Origin: Casp-actino8 sp044358015
GTDB lineage: Bacteria; Actinomycetota; Acidimicrobiia; Acidimicrobiales; Ilumatobacteraceae
Direction of reading: 5' to 3'
NCBI GenBank assembly: GCA_044358015.1
Contig: JBIKOO010000002.1
Coordinates: 47,744-111,743 of the forward strand
DNA: 64,000 nucleotides
Positions within the stretch are counted from its first letter, which is position 1. The number at the start of each line of letters is the position of its first letter. Shown in pieces: positions 7,710-16,850 of the stretch. The notes under the pieces are model-generated. The model worked only from the letters and a program-made list of their open reading frames with translations. It made no database searches and was not told where the DNA came from. Made by a program: the position numbers and the translations under genes.

Positions 7710-8869
7710 GCCACTTGGCCAAATGCAAAGAAGTCGAGCGAGACTTTTTCCTGATGTGCAAACGCAACAGTTTCGTAACTCTGCAACAGAGTATTTGCAG
7801 TCTTTTCCCAAGTGAATTGACTCGCTCGCTCTTGGCAACAGACTTGCACAGTTTTTTGATCCTGTATAAGCATTGATTCAATTGCATCAGCGATGCAGAT
7901 CGGAGTGAGCGAAGTAGCAACCCCGCATCCGGATGTGAGAATTTCACGAGATGCTCCAGAATTTGCAACTACCGCAGGTGTTCCAGATGCAAGAGATTCC
8001 AAAGTTGAGAGACTAAAGGTCTCACGGTCTCCCAAATTCAGAGTGCAAAATGCCACGCGAAGAATTGAAGCTATGACTTCACGATCAGCAACATGTCCCA
8101 GGAATGTGATGGGTAGATCGAGCGATTGTTCAACCAGTCGTTGCTTGAGTGGACCATCTCCAATCACAACTAACTGAATATCATCTCGTTGTCCGCAAAT
8201 CTTGCGCATCGCCTCAATAGCCAAATGAGGATTCTTCTCAGGCGAAAGTCGGCCGACGAGGGCAACCGTGTGATTGCGACTATGAAATTGATGAGCGTGA
8301 CTTCGTATCGCGTGGGTCGAACCGAATTGAGTGTGGTCTACCCCAAGTGAAATACGAATGGGCTCAATACCAATCCGTTCTAACTCAAGTGCTGCAAAAT
8401 TCGAAGCGCACAGAAAGTTGTGAGTTCCCCGAGCAATTCGCCGATGGTGGTTGTCGGCAAGACGATTGGCTAACCACGAATTCTTCAAATGATTCGTGAG
8501 CAACTGTGAAAGAGACTCATGAGAGAAGACGAAATTTCGTGCACCAATTTTTTGAGCAAAATCGCCGAGCCACCACAGAGTGGTCTGGTCATGGTTCTCA
8601 ATGATGTCAGGAACAATTTGAATCAAAAGCTTCTTCAATTGGCGGCGACGCCAGATCAGGCGATAGCCACCCCAACCAAGAACCTTTGGCGCTTTTAATT
8701 GGATTTTTCGAACCCCAGTTTCATCCGTCTGATCAGAAAACCGATCACTCGGAGAGATGACCACGACTTGATGACCGAGTGCTAGATACTCGTTTCGAAG
8801 TTCAGTCATTGTGCGGAAAATGCCACCAGAAGTTTGATGCACCAAATTTGCTATCTGAACGATTAACAC
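7706..8869 (-). CDS. Glycosyltransferase family 4
   Basis: GT-B fold retaining glycosyltransferase of about 387 aa. The N-terminus from GTG 8867-8869 (VLIVQIANLVHQTSGGIFRT) has the glycine-containing acceptor-side loop; LVGRLSPEKNPHLAIEAM and VVIGDGPLKQRL form the nucleotide-sugar half, and ETFSLSTLESLASGTPAVV carries the E-x7-E motif of GT4. The start overlaps the stop of the deacetylase by 7 bases, and its stop overlaps the next gene by 4. It acts in the cytoplasm on an envelope or secreted glycan; sugar and acceptor are unknown. Confidence 0.88.
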   Translation of the reverse strand: MLIVQIANLVHQTSGGIFRTMTELRNEYLALGHQVVVISPSDRFSDQTDETGVRKIQLKAPKVLGWGGYRLIWRRRQLKKLLIQIVPDIIENHDQTTLWWLGDFAQKIGARNFVFSHESLSQLLTNHLKNSWLANRLADNHHRRIARGTHNFLCASNFAALELERIGIEPIRISLGVDHTQFGSTHAIRSHAHQFHSRNHTVALVGRLSPEKNPHLAIEAMRKICGQRDDIQLVVIGDGPLKQRLVEQSLDLPITFLGHVADREVIASILRVAFCTLNLGDRETFSLSTLESLASGTPAVVANSGASREILTSGCGVATSLTPICIADAIESMLIQDQKTVQVCCQERASQFTWEKTANTLLQSYETVAFAHQEKVSLDFFAFGQVA

Positions 8870-9633
8870 TCTTGTAAAGCCTTTGTTGCGATGAGTTCTT
8901 GATATGTGTAACTTTCGTATCCCGAATCCAAGAGTCGGCGAACGCATCGTTCGCTGACATCCATCAATTTCTTATCCGAGACATCACCAGGGTGTAGTGC
9001 GAGTCGTAAAGCGCTCGGAAAAAGAAGGCGTGAGGAAGTCCCAATTTGCCACCAAAGTGCCCCAGCAAAACTTAAGGTGCTGTTGGGTCGGTGAGACCAC
9101 GCTGGAATTGTGTGCGAGTGTCCCGCTGCTAGATGGAGAAAGCGGGTTCGAGTAGTGAGATATGCGAAGCCCAAATCCTTCGCTGCTTGAACCGTGCCTT
9201 CCGATGCCAGCCATCCCGGCGGCACGAATCCTGTCGGCGCAAAGTCGTAGTTGATCATTTGCTTGAGACCAGTTTCCATACGTCGTATCGCTTCTGAATA
9301 CCCGAGTGAATGGAACTCATTACAGCCGCGGGTCAGAATCGCAGACTGCACACGAGACCACGAGGGTGCTGCCAACTTCTCATGGGTGTATCCGTGTTGA
9401 ACAATTTCATGGCCTCGTGCTTCACACTCATGGAGCCAATCAATGAATTTGGGTGAATCAGAAAGCGATGCGCCATTCCACGGCCCAGGTACGACAAGCA
9501 GTGAACAGGTTGCGCCAAATTGCTCCATGCGGCGAACTGCCCGTTTGCTCAACTGAAACGTTGATGGAGCAACGTCGTGCACCGAGATCACTAAGGTTCG
9601 ACGTTGAGAAATGGGAGAGTGGAGCACAGCCAC
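8863..9633 (-). CDS. Polysaccharide deacetylase-family protein
   Basis: NodB-homology or DUF2334-type protein of 256 aa. SVHDVAPST supplies the first metal Asp region, EIVQHGYTHE matches the H-x3-H metal-binding motif, and GFVPPGWLAS corresponds to the RxPxG/W motif 3. No signal peptide is visible, suggesting action on a cytoplasmic lipid-linked intermediate. The GTG start at 9631-9633 shares one base with the stop of the upstream glycosyltransferase. Known relatives remove N- or O-acetyl groups from sugars; the exact substrate is not evident. Confidence 0.83.
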   Translation of the reverse strand: MAVLHSPISQRRTLVISVHDVAPSTFQLSKRAVRRMEQFGATCSLLVVPGPWNGASLSDSPKFIDWLHECEARGHEIVQHGYTHEKLAAPSWSRVQSAILTRGCNEFHSLGYSEAIRRMETGLKQMINYDFAPTGFVPPGWLASEGTVQAAKDLGFAYLTTRTRFLHLAAGHSHTIPAWSHRPNSTLSFAGALWWQIGTSSRLLFPSALRLALHPGDVSDKKLMDVSERCVRRLLDSGYESYTYQELIATKALQEC

Positions 9634-10754
9634 TAAGCGGTCCGTCGCAATAGTGGAGTTGTTCCGATTACTGCCTGATAGTGGTCGACGAGGTCATTCA
9701 TCACTGACGACCAAGTGCGCCCGACTACCGAGTTGCGACCGTGCGATGCCAAGAGTCGACGCAGCAGGACGTCTTCGGATAGTTGCTGTACTGCACCAGC
9801 CAAGCTTTCAGGATGTTCAGGACTCCACAACAAACCATTTTGACGATGTTGGATGATGTCAAGTGGGCCGCCAGCTGCAGGTCCGACAACAGGCACTCCC
9901 GAGGCCAACGCCTCTTGAATCGCTTGACAAAAAGTCTCGTTGAGTCCGGTGTGAACAAACACATCTAACGTTGCAAAAGCGCGAGCCAGTTCTTCTGCAC
10001 GCAACACTCCAGTGAAGGTGGCGTCAGGCATGGATTTCTCAAGTGACGATCGAAGTGGTCCATCACCGACGATGACCAATTTGATGCCAGGTCGTCCGCT
10101 CAATACCTTCAAACGTTCAACTTCTTTTTCACGGGCCAGTCGACCCACGTAACCAACAACTGTTTGTCCTTGTGGGGCCCATTCGCGATGAAGATCCATA
10201 TCTCGCTTGGAGGGGTGGAACCTCTCTGCATCAACTCCACGCGGCCAAATGGCGACGTCTTCAAGGCCATTTTCGCGTAATTGCCAACTTGTGATTGTTG
10301 AGGGGGCCAAGGTGAGGTCGGCTGAAGCGTGCGCTGTTCTGATTGCTCCCCAGATTTGCTTAGCGAATTTTCCGAGGTGATAACGCCGGGCAAATCCTGC
10401 GATGTCCGTTTGGAAAATAGCGACAACTGGAATTCCCATACGACGAGCTGATCGACCTGCGGTTCCGCCCAACACAAGAGGAGCGGCGAGGTGAACGACA
10501 TCAGGTTTAAAAGATCTCAAGGTTCGATAAACGGTCGTGCCACTGAAACCCACGCGCACGTCATCGTAAAAGGGCATCGAGCAGGCGGCTACGCGAACAA
10601 CGGGGGTCGAGTTGTAGTGATCCTCACCTGGACCTGGCGCAATGATGATTGCCTGGTGGCCATTGCGATGAAGGTAGTCAGCAAGTTGGCAAACAGAGTT
10701 GGTGACTCCATTTACTGACGGGAGAAATGACTCAGCGACAATCGCTACTCGCAC
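9633..10754 (-). CDS. Glycosyltransferase family 4, MgtA/PimB-like mannosyltransferase
   Basis: GT4 enzyme of about 373 aa. The N-terminus RVAIVAESFLPSVNGVTNSV is typical of actinobacterial GDP-mannose-dependent alpha-mannosyltransferases of the MgtA/PimB group. GYVGRLAREKEVERL, KLVIVGDGPLRSSLE and NETFCQAIQEALASGVPVV (E-x7-E) are visible. The most family-like start is GTG 10752-10754, with ATG 10764-10766 as an alternative; either overlaps the end of the flippase gene by 23-35 bases. A mannolipid role is inference from the family. Confidence 0.87.
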   Translation of the reverse strand: MRVAIVAESFLPSVNGVTNSVCQLADYLHRNGHQAIIIAPGPGEDHYNSTPVVRVAACSMPFYDDVRVGFSGTTVYRTLRSFKPDVVHLAAPLVLGGTAGRSARRMGIPVVAIFQTDIAGFARRYHLGKFAKQIWGAIRTAHASADLTLAPSTITSWQLRENGLEDVAIWPRGVDAERFHPSKRDMDLHREWAPQGQTVVGYVGRLAREKEVERLKVLSGRPGIKLVIVGDGPLRSSLEKSMPDATFTGVLRAEELARAFATLDVFVHTGLNETFCQAIQEALASGVPVVGPAAGGPLDIIQHRQNGLLWSPEHPESLAGAVQQLSEDVLLRRLLASHGRNSVVGRTWSSVMNDLVDHYQAVIGTTPLLRRTA

Positions 10755-12219
10755 GAGTAGAAACATACGAAACGGGGGTGAACATACGCCGCACTTGTGG
10801 TTTCGAAAAAGCAAATATCAAGCAGACAACAGAGGCTTTACAAATGAGGGATTGAACATTGGTGAGATCAACCAATGCTTCAATGCTCACACAAGCCATC
10901 ACACATATCAGGCCGATTCCTATTTGCTGGGCCCATTCGCTCCAGGGGAAGACTTGTCTCACGGACGATTCGAGAACCTCAGCAACCCGCTTTAATACCC
11001 ACAGCCAAGCGACAACATTTGCGATCAATGTCCCGATAGCCGCACCAATAGGGCCGAAAACGAGGATCAAGATACTTGCGGCGATGGCGTTCGTCACGAG
11101 CAAAACGAGTGAGGCAAAGAGTAACTCTCGGGTTCGGCCGGCTGCTCTCAGAACAACGCCATATTCTGCAACACGATGCAACAGAATCACTGTGAAGATC
11201 ACCAATATGGGTGCTCCTGATCGATACTGACGACCAAACATCAATTCAATGATCTCGGGACTGCAAAGGATGAGTACAACAACGGCGGGCACGAGGACAT
11301 AAGTCAGTCGAATTGACTGTTCAATCCAAATCTTGAGAGCAGTCTGCTGTTCTCCGCGAGCGAGGTGGTGAACGAGAGAAACAGCTATGGCTGCTCCACC
11401 TGCGACCGGGAGGATATTGATGATGGGCAACTCTTGAGCCGCAATTGCGTACTCACCGAGCCTTGCTGGATAAAGAGCCGCCACGAGCCATTTATCAAGG
11501 CTGCGATTAAGAACAGAAACGATGATGGTCGCACCAAGGGGAAGTGCAAACATGATTTGGTCGCGAATGCGGGGAATAGATGAAGAGTTATTCAACGAAT
11601 CTTGATCATTGCGATGTTGAGTTGCCCACATAAGTGCGATCACCGCAGTCACTGAACGAACGACACCGGCAATGAGTAGACCAACACAAGCTGCACGTAG
11701 TCCTTTGTCTTGTATAAAGAGGCCGAAGACGGTGATCAAGGTGACAAGACCCATGGAGCCTTCCCAAATCGCCGAAAGCAGCGAATGCTTCATAGCAACG
11801 AGGGCCATTGCGCAAATAGTGGACGGGAGTTCAACCGCTATCACTATTCCCATGAGGGCGACGAGACCAGTGAGACCATCCCACTGCTTGGTCAGAGTGC
11901 CGGCGGTGAAGTAAAGAATGGCAGATACCCCAAGACCACTCGCGAGAAGCGCGGTCATGCTACGAAAGACAACTCGGCGTTGGCCATAGGGATTGAGATG
12001 TGAGATGAAGTACGGCATCCCATGGTGGAGCCCAAGATTGGCTACAACCAACATCGCAAAATAGATTGACATGAGATAGGCCATCTTTGACCAATCAGAG
12101 TTGCTCATCCACCGAGCCAAAAATGTCGCAACAAGTATTTGGGAAGCGGTGTGTACGCCTTGACCGAGGGTGATCCATGCTGTCCGATGAGTGACGTCCT
12201 TTGCAGATTCAGTTTGCAT
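10732..12219 (-). CDS. Wzx-like polysaccharide flippase (MATE/MOP superfamily)
   Basis: Integral membrane protein of about 495 aa with roughly 12-14 predicted hydrophobic segments spread along its length. The N-terminus TAWITLGQGVHTASQILVATFLAR matches the first helix of polysaccharide-transport proteins, and a second half beginning FALPLGATIIVSVLNRSLDKW resembles the central repeat. ATG 12217-12219 gives a short overlap with the GT2 gene; an earlier in-frame TTG would overlap more. In this context it most likely flips a lipid-linked oligosaccharide made by the neighbouring glycosyltransferases. Confidence 0.85.
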   Translation of the reverse strand: MQTESAKDVTHRTAWITLGQGVHTASQILVATFLARWMSNSDWSKMAYLMSIYFAMLVVANLGLHHGMPYFISHLNPYGQRRVVFRSMTALLASGLGVSAILYFTAGTLTKQWDGLTGLVALMGIVIAVELPSTICAMALVAMKHSLLSAIWEGSMGLVTLITVFGLFIQDKGLRAACVGLLIAGVVRSVTAVIALMWATQHRNDQDSLNNSSSIPRIRDQIMFALPLGATIIVSVLNRSLDKWLVAALYPARLGEYAIAAQELPIINILPVAGGAAIAVSLVHHLARGEQQTALKIWIEQSIRLTYVLVPAVVVLILCSPEIIELMFGRQYRSGAPILVIFTVILLHRVAEYGVVLRAAGRTRELLFASLVLLVTNAIAASILILVFGPIGAAIGTLIANVVAWLWVLKRVAEVLESSVRQVFPWSEWAQQIGIGLICVMACVSIEALVDLTNVQSLICKASVVCLIFAFSKPQVRRMFTPVSYVSTRASSDCR

Positions 12220-12994
12220 GAACCAAGAGACCAAAAGTGTCGGACTTGAATTCGTTAATCGCAGCCTGCTCTAGATCAGATAGGTCAAAGGCGTAGTGGC
12301 TCGTTATCGGTTTGTGTAGCAATTTGAGAAACATCAGGGAGAGCAGTCCACGTGGTGTTCGACGGAGTCGTTTTAAGAAATGGTCAAAATCCCATGTATT
12401 ACTGCCGTGAAAGCAGCGAATGAACAGATGTGAATAATTCTGATCCAAGACACACAATCCACCCATGTCCTTAACTGCGCGAATGAAAACGGAGTCTTCA
12501 CCTTTTCGCTGAGCGGGATATCTTGCGTGGGTTCGTCGATGGACGATCGTCCCTGGAGTGGCTAGACCGGCATCGGCACGAAAGGGATGGTTGACCAACT
12601 CATCAGAGTCAATATGCATCAACGTCCATTTGAGTGCACATGCGGCTTTGTGGCTTTGTTCTATTGCAGAAATTTGAATTGCAAGACGCTCGGGGTGATA
12701 CCACTCGTCATCATCCCACTGCGCTACGAATTCGCCGTTCGCCTTATCAAGTGCGAGATTTCGGAGTTCACCTAGCGTGTTGCTTTCTTCTGTTTCAATG
12801 TGCAGTTCTGTGATCGTGACATCAACGGGTAACTCATGAGGAATGACATCACCATATGAAAGGTCTCCGTCATTGACAATGAGTAGCTCTCGAGGCGAAT
12901 AGGTTTGCAGAAGAAAACACTGAATCGCCCGTCGGGCCAACTGTGGGCGATCACAAGTCACCATCACGCAAGTGACTAAATCGTTAGGCGGCAT
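12209..12994 (-). CDS. Glycosyltransferase family 2
   Basis: GT-A fold inverting transferase of 261 aa. The N-terminus VTCVMVTCDRPQLARRAI, the nucleotide-binding LLIVNDGD, and GEFVAQWDDDEWYHPERL with the DxD metal motif are all present. The C-terminal third (about residues 185-261) is divergent and lacks a membrane segment. The 3' end overlaps the flippase start and the 5' end overlaps the next glycosyltransferase by 11 bases, so the cluster is tightly coupled. Donor and acceptor are unknown. Confidence 0.87.
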   Translation of the reverse strand: MPPNDLVTCVMVTCDRPQLARRAIQCFLLQTYSPRELLIVNDGDLSYGDVIPHELPVDVTITELHIETEESNTLGELRNLALDKANGEFVAQWDDDEWYHPERLAIQISAIEQSHKAACALKWTLMHIDSDELVNHPFRADAGLATPGTIVHRRTHARYPAQRKGEDSVFIRAVKDMGGLCVLDQNYSHLFIRCFHGSNTWDFDHFLKRLRRTPRGLLSLMFLKLLHKPITSHYAFDLSDLEQAAINEFKSDTFGLLVHAN

Positions 12995-14006
12995 GAGGCA
13001 TTTTCAAGTCAATGTACGGCGAACGCAAGAGTGATGAAGCCATTGCCCAAAAGACCCCTTCAGAACTGTTCTGGATCAGTTGTTCCGGAGTAAGAGAATT
13101 CAGAAGCTCTCCATGGTTGCTGCTGACGTAATGAATGAGATACGACTTTTCGGGTAGTTCCAAATTTCGTTCAGTAAAGAATCGGTAACTCTGCCCTGGT
13201 GGAACTGCATAGAAAGAATCGGGTTCGTGTACTTGTGCCAAGTACGGCTCTTGCTTCACTACCGAGGTCAGCAGAGATGGACCAAGTGAAAATCGAACCG
13301 CAGGGTTAACTTTTTGAGCATTTTCCAAGAGAGCAGTTGTGAGTTCTGATTGAGCCTGTGAGGCAATAACGGCGTTGTTCAAGGCTCGACCTAAGACCAC
13401 TTTGTCAACGATGCTCTGTATGCGCCGTGGTGGCATAAAGCGTCCGGTAAGTCTGCAGATTTCCTTATTGAGCCACCAATTCACTGCCCACAGGGCGGTG
13501 GGAAGCCAGTCAGTCACCCCAAGCCCTTCCTGAACTCTCTTTTCGTCGAGTTTCCACACCAGCTCGGCGCCTACTTGACTATGGCTTGAACTCAAAATGT
13601 TGTCGAGGGGACGGCGAACCAGAATGTCAAAATCAAGGTAGATCCCACCACGAAGGTGCAGCAGTGCATATCGAAGCAAGTTGCTTCTTGCGGAAAGTGC
13701 CGTTTGAGGTATTCGGTTCCAGACACTTAACAGGTCTGACGATCGTGAAAGATCTGAGTCACAGGAATGAAGTAGTTCCGCAACATCAATGGAGTGGATC
13801 TCCACATTTGACAACTGACGAGTCAAAAGGAAGTCAAGAGCGAGGGGTTCGGGCCCTTCAATATGGATTTCGATAGTCGCCCACGGATGATGGCGTAGGA
13901 CACTTTCGACTGCCAGTCGATTAGATAGACCGAATGATTGTCCCGACCAAATAAATATGAAGCGTTCCGGAATTTTCGCCGACACTGTGAAAGTCTGACG
14001 ACTCAT
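12984..14006 (-). CDS. Glycosyltransferase with DXD motif (GT32/Gly_transf_sug-like)
   Basis: A 340-aa protein whose centre, RSNLLRYALLHLRGGIYLDFD, is the hallmark of the DXD sugar-binding region of GT32-like alpha-glycosyltransferases (OCH1 or capsular types). The N-terminus IPERFIFIWSGQSFG fits the family opening. A C-terminal segment (about residues 230-310) is less conserved. The ATG at 14004-14006 begins the minus-strand glycan operon; the 45-base gap to the upstream gene may hold its promoter, but I could not assign boxes. Sugar specificity is not inferable. Confidence 0.82.
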   Translation of the reverse strand: MSRQTFTVSAKIPERFIFIWSGQSFGLSNRLAVESVLRHHPWATIEIHIEGPEPLALDFLLTRQLSNVEIHSIDVAELLHSCDSDLSRSSDLLSVWNRIPQTALSARSNLLRYALLHLRGGIYLDFDILVRRPLDNILSSSHSQVGAELVWKLDEKRVQEGLGVTDWLPTALWAVNWWLNKEICRLTGRFMPPRRIQSIVDKVVLGRALNNAVIASQAQSELTTALLENAQKVNPAVRFSLGPSLLTSVVKQEPYLAQVHEPDSFYAVPPGQSYRFFTERNLELPEKSYLIHYVSSNHGELLNSLTPEQLIQNSSEGVFWAMASSLLRSPYIDLKMPHAA

Positions 14007-14051
14007 GACAAATATGCGATTACCGTGAGGTGAACGGGGGATTGCGAACAG

Positions 14052-14492
14052 TTAGATATGTGAGTCGGCTAGCCAATCACGAAGTGACTGATCTAGTTCA
14101 TCAAGTGATCGCACCAACTTGTTGATGCTGCATTGCATCATTAAGTTGACAACTTCGTTGCCATTTGGAAAGCGGGCGCGCCAGTCGGTGAATAGGCCAA
14201 TGATGAATTTGTTATGTGCGTACGCGTAGCCCATCTCCCACGCGGTGCCGTCATCGGTCATGATGCCATTTAGGTTCGCAACAACTACTTGGCAGCGATC
14301 AATGCCGCCCTTGTCGTTTAAGAAAATCTCGCCAACATTCTCGGCGGTCTTTGGTGGGTTATCTCGATGTGGCAAAAAGGTGTCAAAGCCAGCATCTTGA
14401 ATAAGTTGATCAATCTTTTCAATGAACCACCGTTCACCCTCATCAAAAAGTGGTCCAGCGACATAGACATATGGCTTTGGTGAGTTACTCAT
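14052..14492 (-). CDS. Nucleoside 2-deoxyribosyltransferase-like protein
   Basis: A 146-aa protein with the N-terminal YVYVAGPLFDEGERWF block and the central VVANLNGIMTDDGTAWEMGYAYA motif of the nucleoside 2-deoxyribosyltransferase fold, where Asp and Glu form the active site. Known members exchange bases between deoxynucleosides or hydrolyse nucleotides; related proteins also occur as NAD-related or 2'-deoxynucleotide hydrolases. ATG 14490-14492 overlaps the end of the CoA-transferase gene by 8 bases; a longer reading starting at 14549 would intrude further and is unlikely. Confidence 0.82.
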   Translation of the reverse strand: MSNSPKPYVYVAGPLFDEGERWFIEKIDQLIQDAGFDTFLPHRDNPPKTAENVGEIFLNDKGGIDRCQVVVANLNGIMTDDGTAWEMGYAYAHNKFIIGLFTDWRARFPNGNEVVNLMMQCSINKLVRSLDELDQSLRDWLADSHI

Positions 14493-15639
14493 TTTGTGCT
14501 CCATCTGTTTGGCTCCAGCCATTCTTTCTGATGTCGTCGCCATCGGCATTTTTGGCGCGCCCTTCGTGACGTAACAGCCCAGGGGTGACTGACAACTTTG
14601 CGATCAAGTTCTGCATCGGAGTCTCACCAACCGTTGTGATTGCTTCGCGGAATATGAAATGGGGATCAACAGCGATGTCGGCCATATTCATCACTGGACC
14701 AATGGCGGCTTCGGCCTCTTCAAAGAGTCGAATGACTTCGTCGCGTGAACGCTGTGAGCACCAATCGCGCATCAATTCTTCGAGAGCTTCTCGATGGGCA
14801 GCACGACCATCAAATGAGGTAAACCGTTGATCTTCACCGACACCAAGCAGTGTGAGTACCCGAGCGGCAACCGAATCGGAAGAACTTGAGATACCAACCC
14901 ACTGTCCATCAGAACATTGATACGTGCCGCGTGGAACCGTATACGGCAGACCTGCTCCAAGTCGAGGTTGTAGTTCGCCAGTTAAGGCAAACAGTGATGC
15001 AACCGGACCCATGATGTGGAACATGCTTTCAAGCAAACTGATGTCGACGACTTGGCCAACACCCGAATACAAGGCGACCATGGTTGAAAATGCACCGACA
15101 AGTCCGGTGACTTCATCTGTCAGGGCTATTGCCGGAAGCAGAGGTTGTCCATCGGCCTCACCATTGACCGCTGCAAAGCCCGACATTGATTCGGCGATTG
15201 ATGCGAAGCCAGGTCGTTGCGCGTACGGACCGGTTTGCCCAAAACCACTGACTCGAGTCAGCACCAGTGAAGGGTTGATGGCGAGAAGTTCATCTGGTCC
15301 AAGACCAAGACGCTCAAGGGTGCCTGGACGGAAATTCTCGACGACAACGTGAGCATCTTTTACTAGCTTTAGAAATAGTTCTTTGTCGTCAGCAATCTTG
15401 AAATCAAGAGCGATAGTGCGCTTGTTGCGATTGGCGATCTTCCACCACAGGCCGACGCCGTCACGTGGATCTTTCCAGGCCATGTTGCGCAAACTGTCAC
15501 CTGTGTCGGGCCGTTCAACTTTGATGACATCAGCACCAAAGTCGGCGAGATAGCGCGCGCAATTCGGTCCAGCGATCACAGTTGAAATATCGAGCACCCG
15601 CATGCCCTTGAGCGGTGTCTGCGGTGCGAGTGAAGTCAC
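14485..15639 (-). CDS. CaiB/BaiF family CoA-transferase
   Basis: Family III CoA transferase of about 384 aa starting at GTG 15637-15639. Visible family features are LKGMRVLDISTVIAGP, the catalytic-Asp region around VENFRPGTLERLGLG and the Gly-rich VSGFGQTGPYAQRPGF. Such enzymes move CoA between carboxylic acids (carnitine, formate/oxalate, aromatic or steroid acids) or racemise alpha-methylacyl-CoA. The substrate cannot be read. The gene overlaps the deoxyribosyltransferase-like gene at its 3' end and follows the phosphoesterase by five bases, so it may share a transcript. Confidence 0.9.
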   Translation of the reverse strand: MTSLAPQTPLKGMRVLDISTVIAGPNCARYLADFGADVIKVERPDTGDSLRNMAWKDPRDGVGLWWKIANRNKRTIALDFKIADDKELFLKLVKDAHVVVENFRPGTLERLGLGPDELLAINPSLVLTRVSGFGQTGPYAQRPGFASIAESMSGFAAVNGEADGQPLLPAIALTDEVTGLVGAFSTMVALYSGVGQVVDISLLESMFHIMGPVASLFALTGELQPRLGAGLPYTVPRGTYQCSDGQWVGISSSSDSVAARVLTLLGVGEDQRFTSFDGRAAHREALEELMRDWCSQRSRDEVIRLFEEAEAAIGPVMNMADIAVDPHFIFREAITTVGETPMQNLIAKLSVTPGLLRHEGRAKNADGDDIRKNGWSQTDGAQNE

Positions 15640-15644
15640 GTTTT

Positions 15645-16658
15645 CTATTCTGCCCGAGCAGGGAAGACGAAACACCGTTCATTCAGTGTGCCAAGTGCGT
15701 AGTTTTCGTAGTCAATTCCGAAGTCTTCGTACAAGTGGCGACAACGCTCGCTCCAATCAAGAGCCTCTGGAGTCGAGATGCGGTGGACGACCTGCATCAC
15801 TCCACCTTCGTAGACGCGGTATTCGGCCCACGTGCCTGGGAAATCTTTGACGCAACCGATTTCAATTGTGGGTACGCCACATTCCATTTGTCGCACGCGA
15901 TGCCGATGCGTATGCCCAGCGGTGTAGCCAATGATGTTCGTATGTTGAGCAACAACTTGATTGAGGGCGTCACTACTGTCGGGATTGATTCCGAAGTAAC
16001 CCTCGCTGCGATGACCATCGGCTTGCGCCCCGGGAGTCCACTGTTGGTGATGCCCCATCACGAGTACGGGCAATTGAGTTGATGCGGCATGTTCGGCTAA
16101 CCAAGTGAGTTGACCTGAGGCGATGTCGCCGGTGGTTTCTGTGGGAATCGCGGTGTCCATCAGGGCGACACAGATTCCGGGCATGTCAATCCATTGATCG
16201 TTGTCGTATTTATGTTGTCCTAAATACGAATCATGATTGCCGCGGATGACATGCAGTTTGTTGCCGATCTGTCCGTAGCAGTTTTCAAATGCGGCAAACT
16301 CTTCCTCAGATCCAAAACACGTGAGATCACCTTTGACAAATACGTGATGCGGATTTAACGCAGAGATTTCGGCAACTGCGCTGCGATTCATGATCTCGGG
16401 ATAGGGCGGCTCACCAGGACGTGAACTTTGAATTGGTCCTTTGGGGCTGTCATCAATTTTCCCGCACTCAAGTTCGCCAAAATGCACATCGTTGACGGTT
16501 GCGAACGTACTGAGCAATTCACCATGCGGTTGAGCAAGCGTCATGACGTCTAACCCATTAAATGAGTACGACGTGGACGGTGTTAACCCCTCGTAGCGGT
16601 ACACCGTCAGACCGTCATGGATAACCACTAGATCATCAGCAACAGTGGTGACTTCCAT
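15645..16658 (-). CDS. Calcineurin-like metallophosphoesterase with N-terminal extension
   Basis: A 337-aa protein carrying all dinuclear-metal motifs of the family: NDVHFGE (DxH), FVKGDLTCFG (GDx), VIRGNHDSYLG (GNHD), VMGHHQQW (GHxx) and TAGHTHRHR (GHxH). The first 50 residues (YRYEGLTPSTSYSFNGLDV) resemble the last strands of a fibronectin type III or purple-acid-phosphatase-type domain. No signal peptide is seen. The spacing resembles class III cyclic nucleotide phosphodiesterases, but the substrate is undetermined. It lies between CaiB and the carboxylase epsilon gene. Confidence 0.88.
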   Translation of the reverse strand: MEVTTVADDLVVIHDGLTVYRYEGLTPSTSYSFNGLDVMTLAQPHGELLSTFATVNDVHFGELECGKIDDSPKGPIQSSRPGEPPYPEIMNRSAVAEISALNPHHVFVKGDLTCFGSEEEFAAFENCYGQIGNKLHVIRGNHDSYLGQHKYDNDQWIDMPGICVALMDTAIPTETTGDIASGQLTWLAEHAASTQLPVLVMGHHQQWTPGAQADGHRSEGYFGINPDSSDALNQVVAQHTNIIGYTAGHTHRHRVRQMECGVPTIEIGCVKDFPGTWAEYRVYEGGVMQVVHRISTPEALDWSERCRHLYEDFGIDYENYALGTLNERCFVFPARAE

Positions 16659-16667
16659 GAGCGTTAG

Positions 16668-16850
16668 TTAGGGGCGGCCCCGCCGAGCGATGGTTGGTTG
16701 AGCCCACCAACGTCCGCTGAAGCGCCACGCATTTTGACGCGCCACAACAACGTTTTCACCCACGACTGGTCGTGGCCACAACGCTTCAATAGCAGCCGCA
16801 ATAACGACTGCTTCTTCGTCAGTAGGTGTAGGTGAAACTTGTTGACTCAT
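16668..16850 (-). CDS. Acyl-CoA carboxylase epsilon subunit
   Basis: A 60-aa protein whose N-terminal half PTPTDEEAVVIAAAIEALW and C-terminal NAWRFSGRWW match the layout of the small actinobacterial epsilon subunit that stabilises and activates the acyl-CoA carboxylase alpha-beta complex. Its start overlaps the stop of the beta-subunit gene by ATGA, as expected for this pair. Sequence conservation in the family is low, so the call rests on short motifs plus position. Confidence 0.8.
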   Translation of the reverse strand: MSQQVSPTPTDEEAVVIAAAIEALWPRPVVGENVVVARQNAWRFSGRWWAQPTIARRGRP

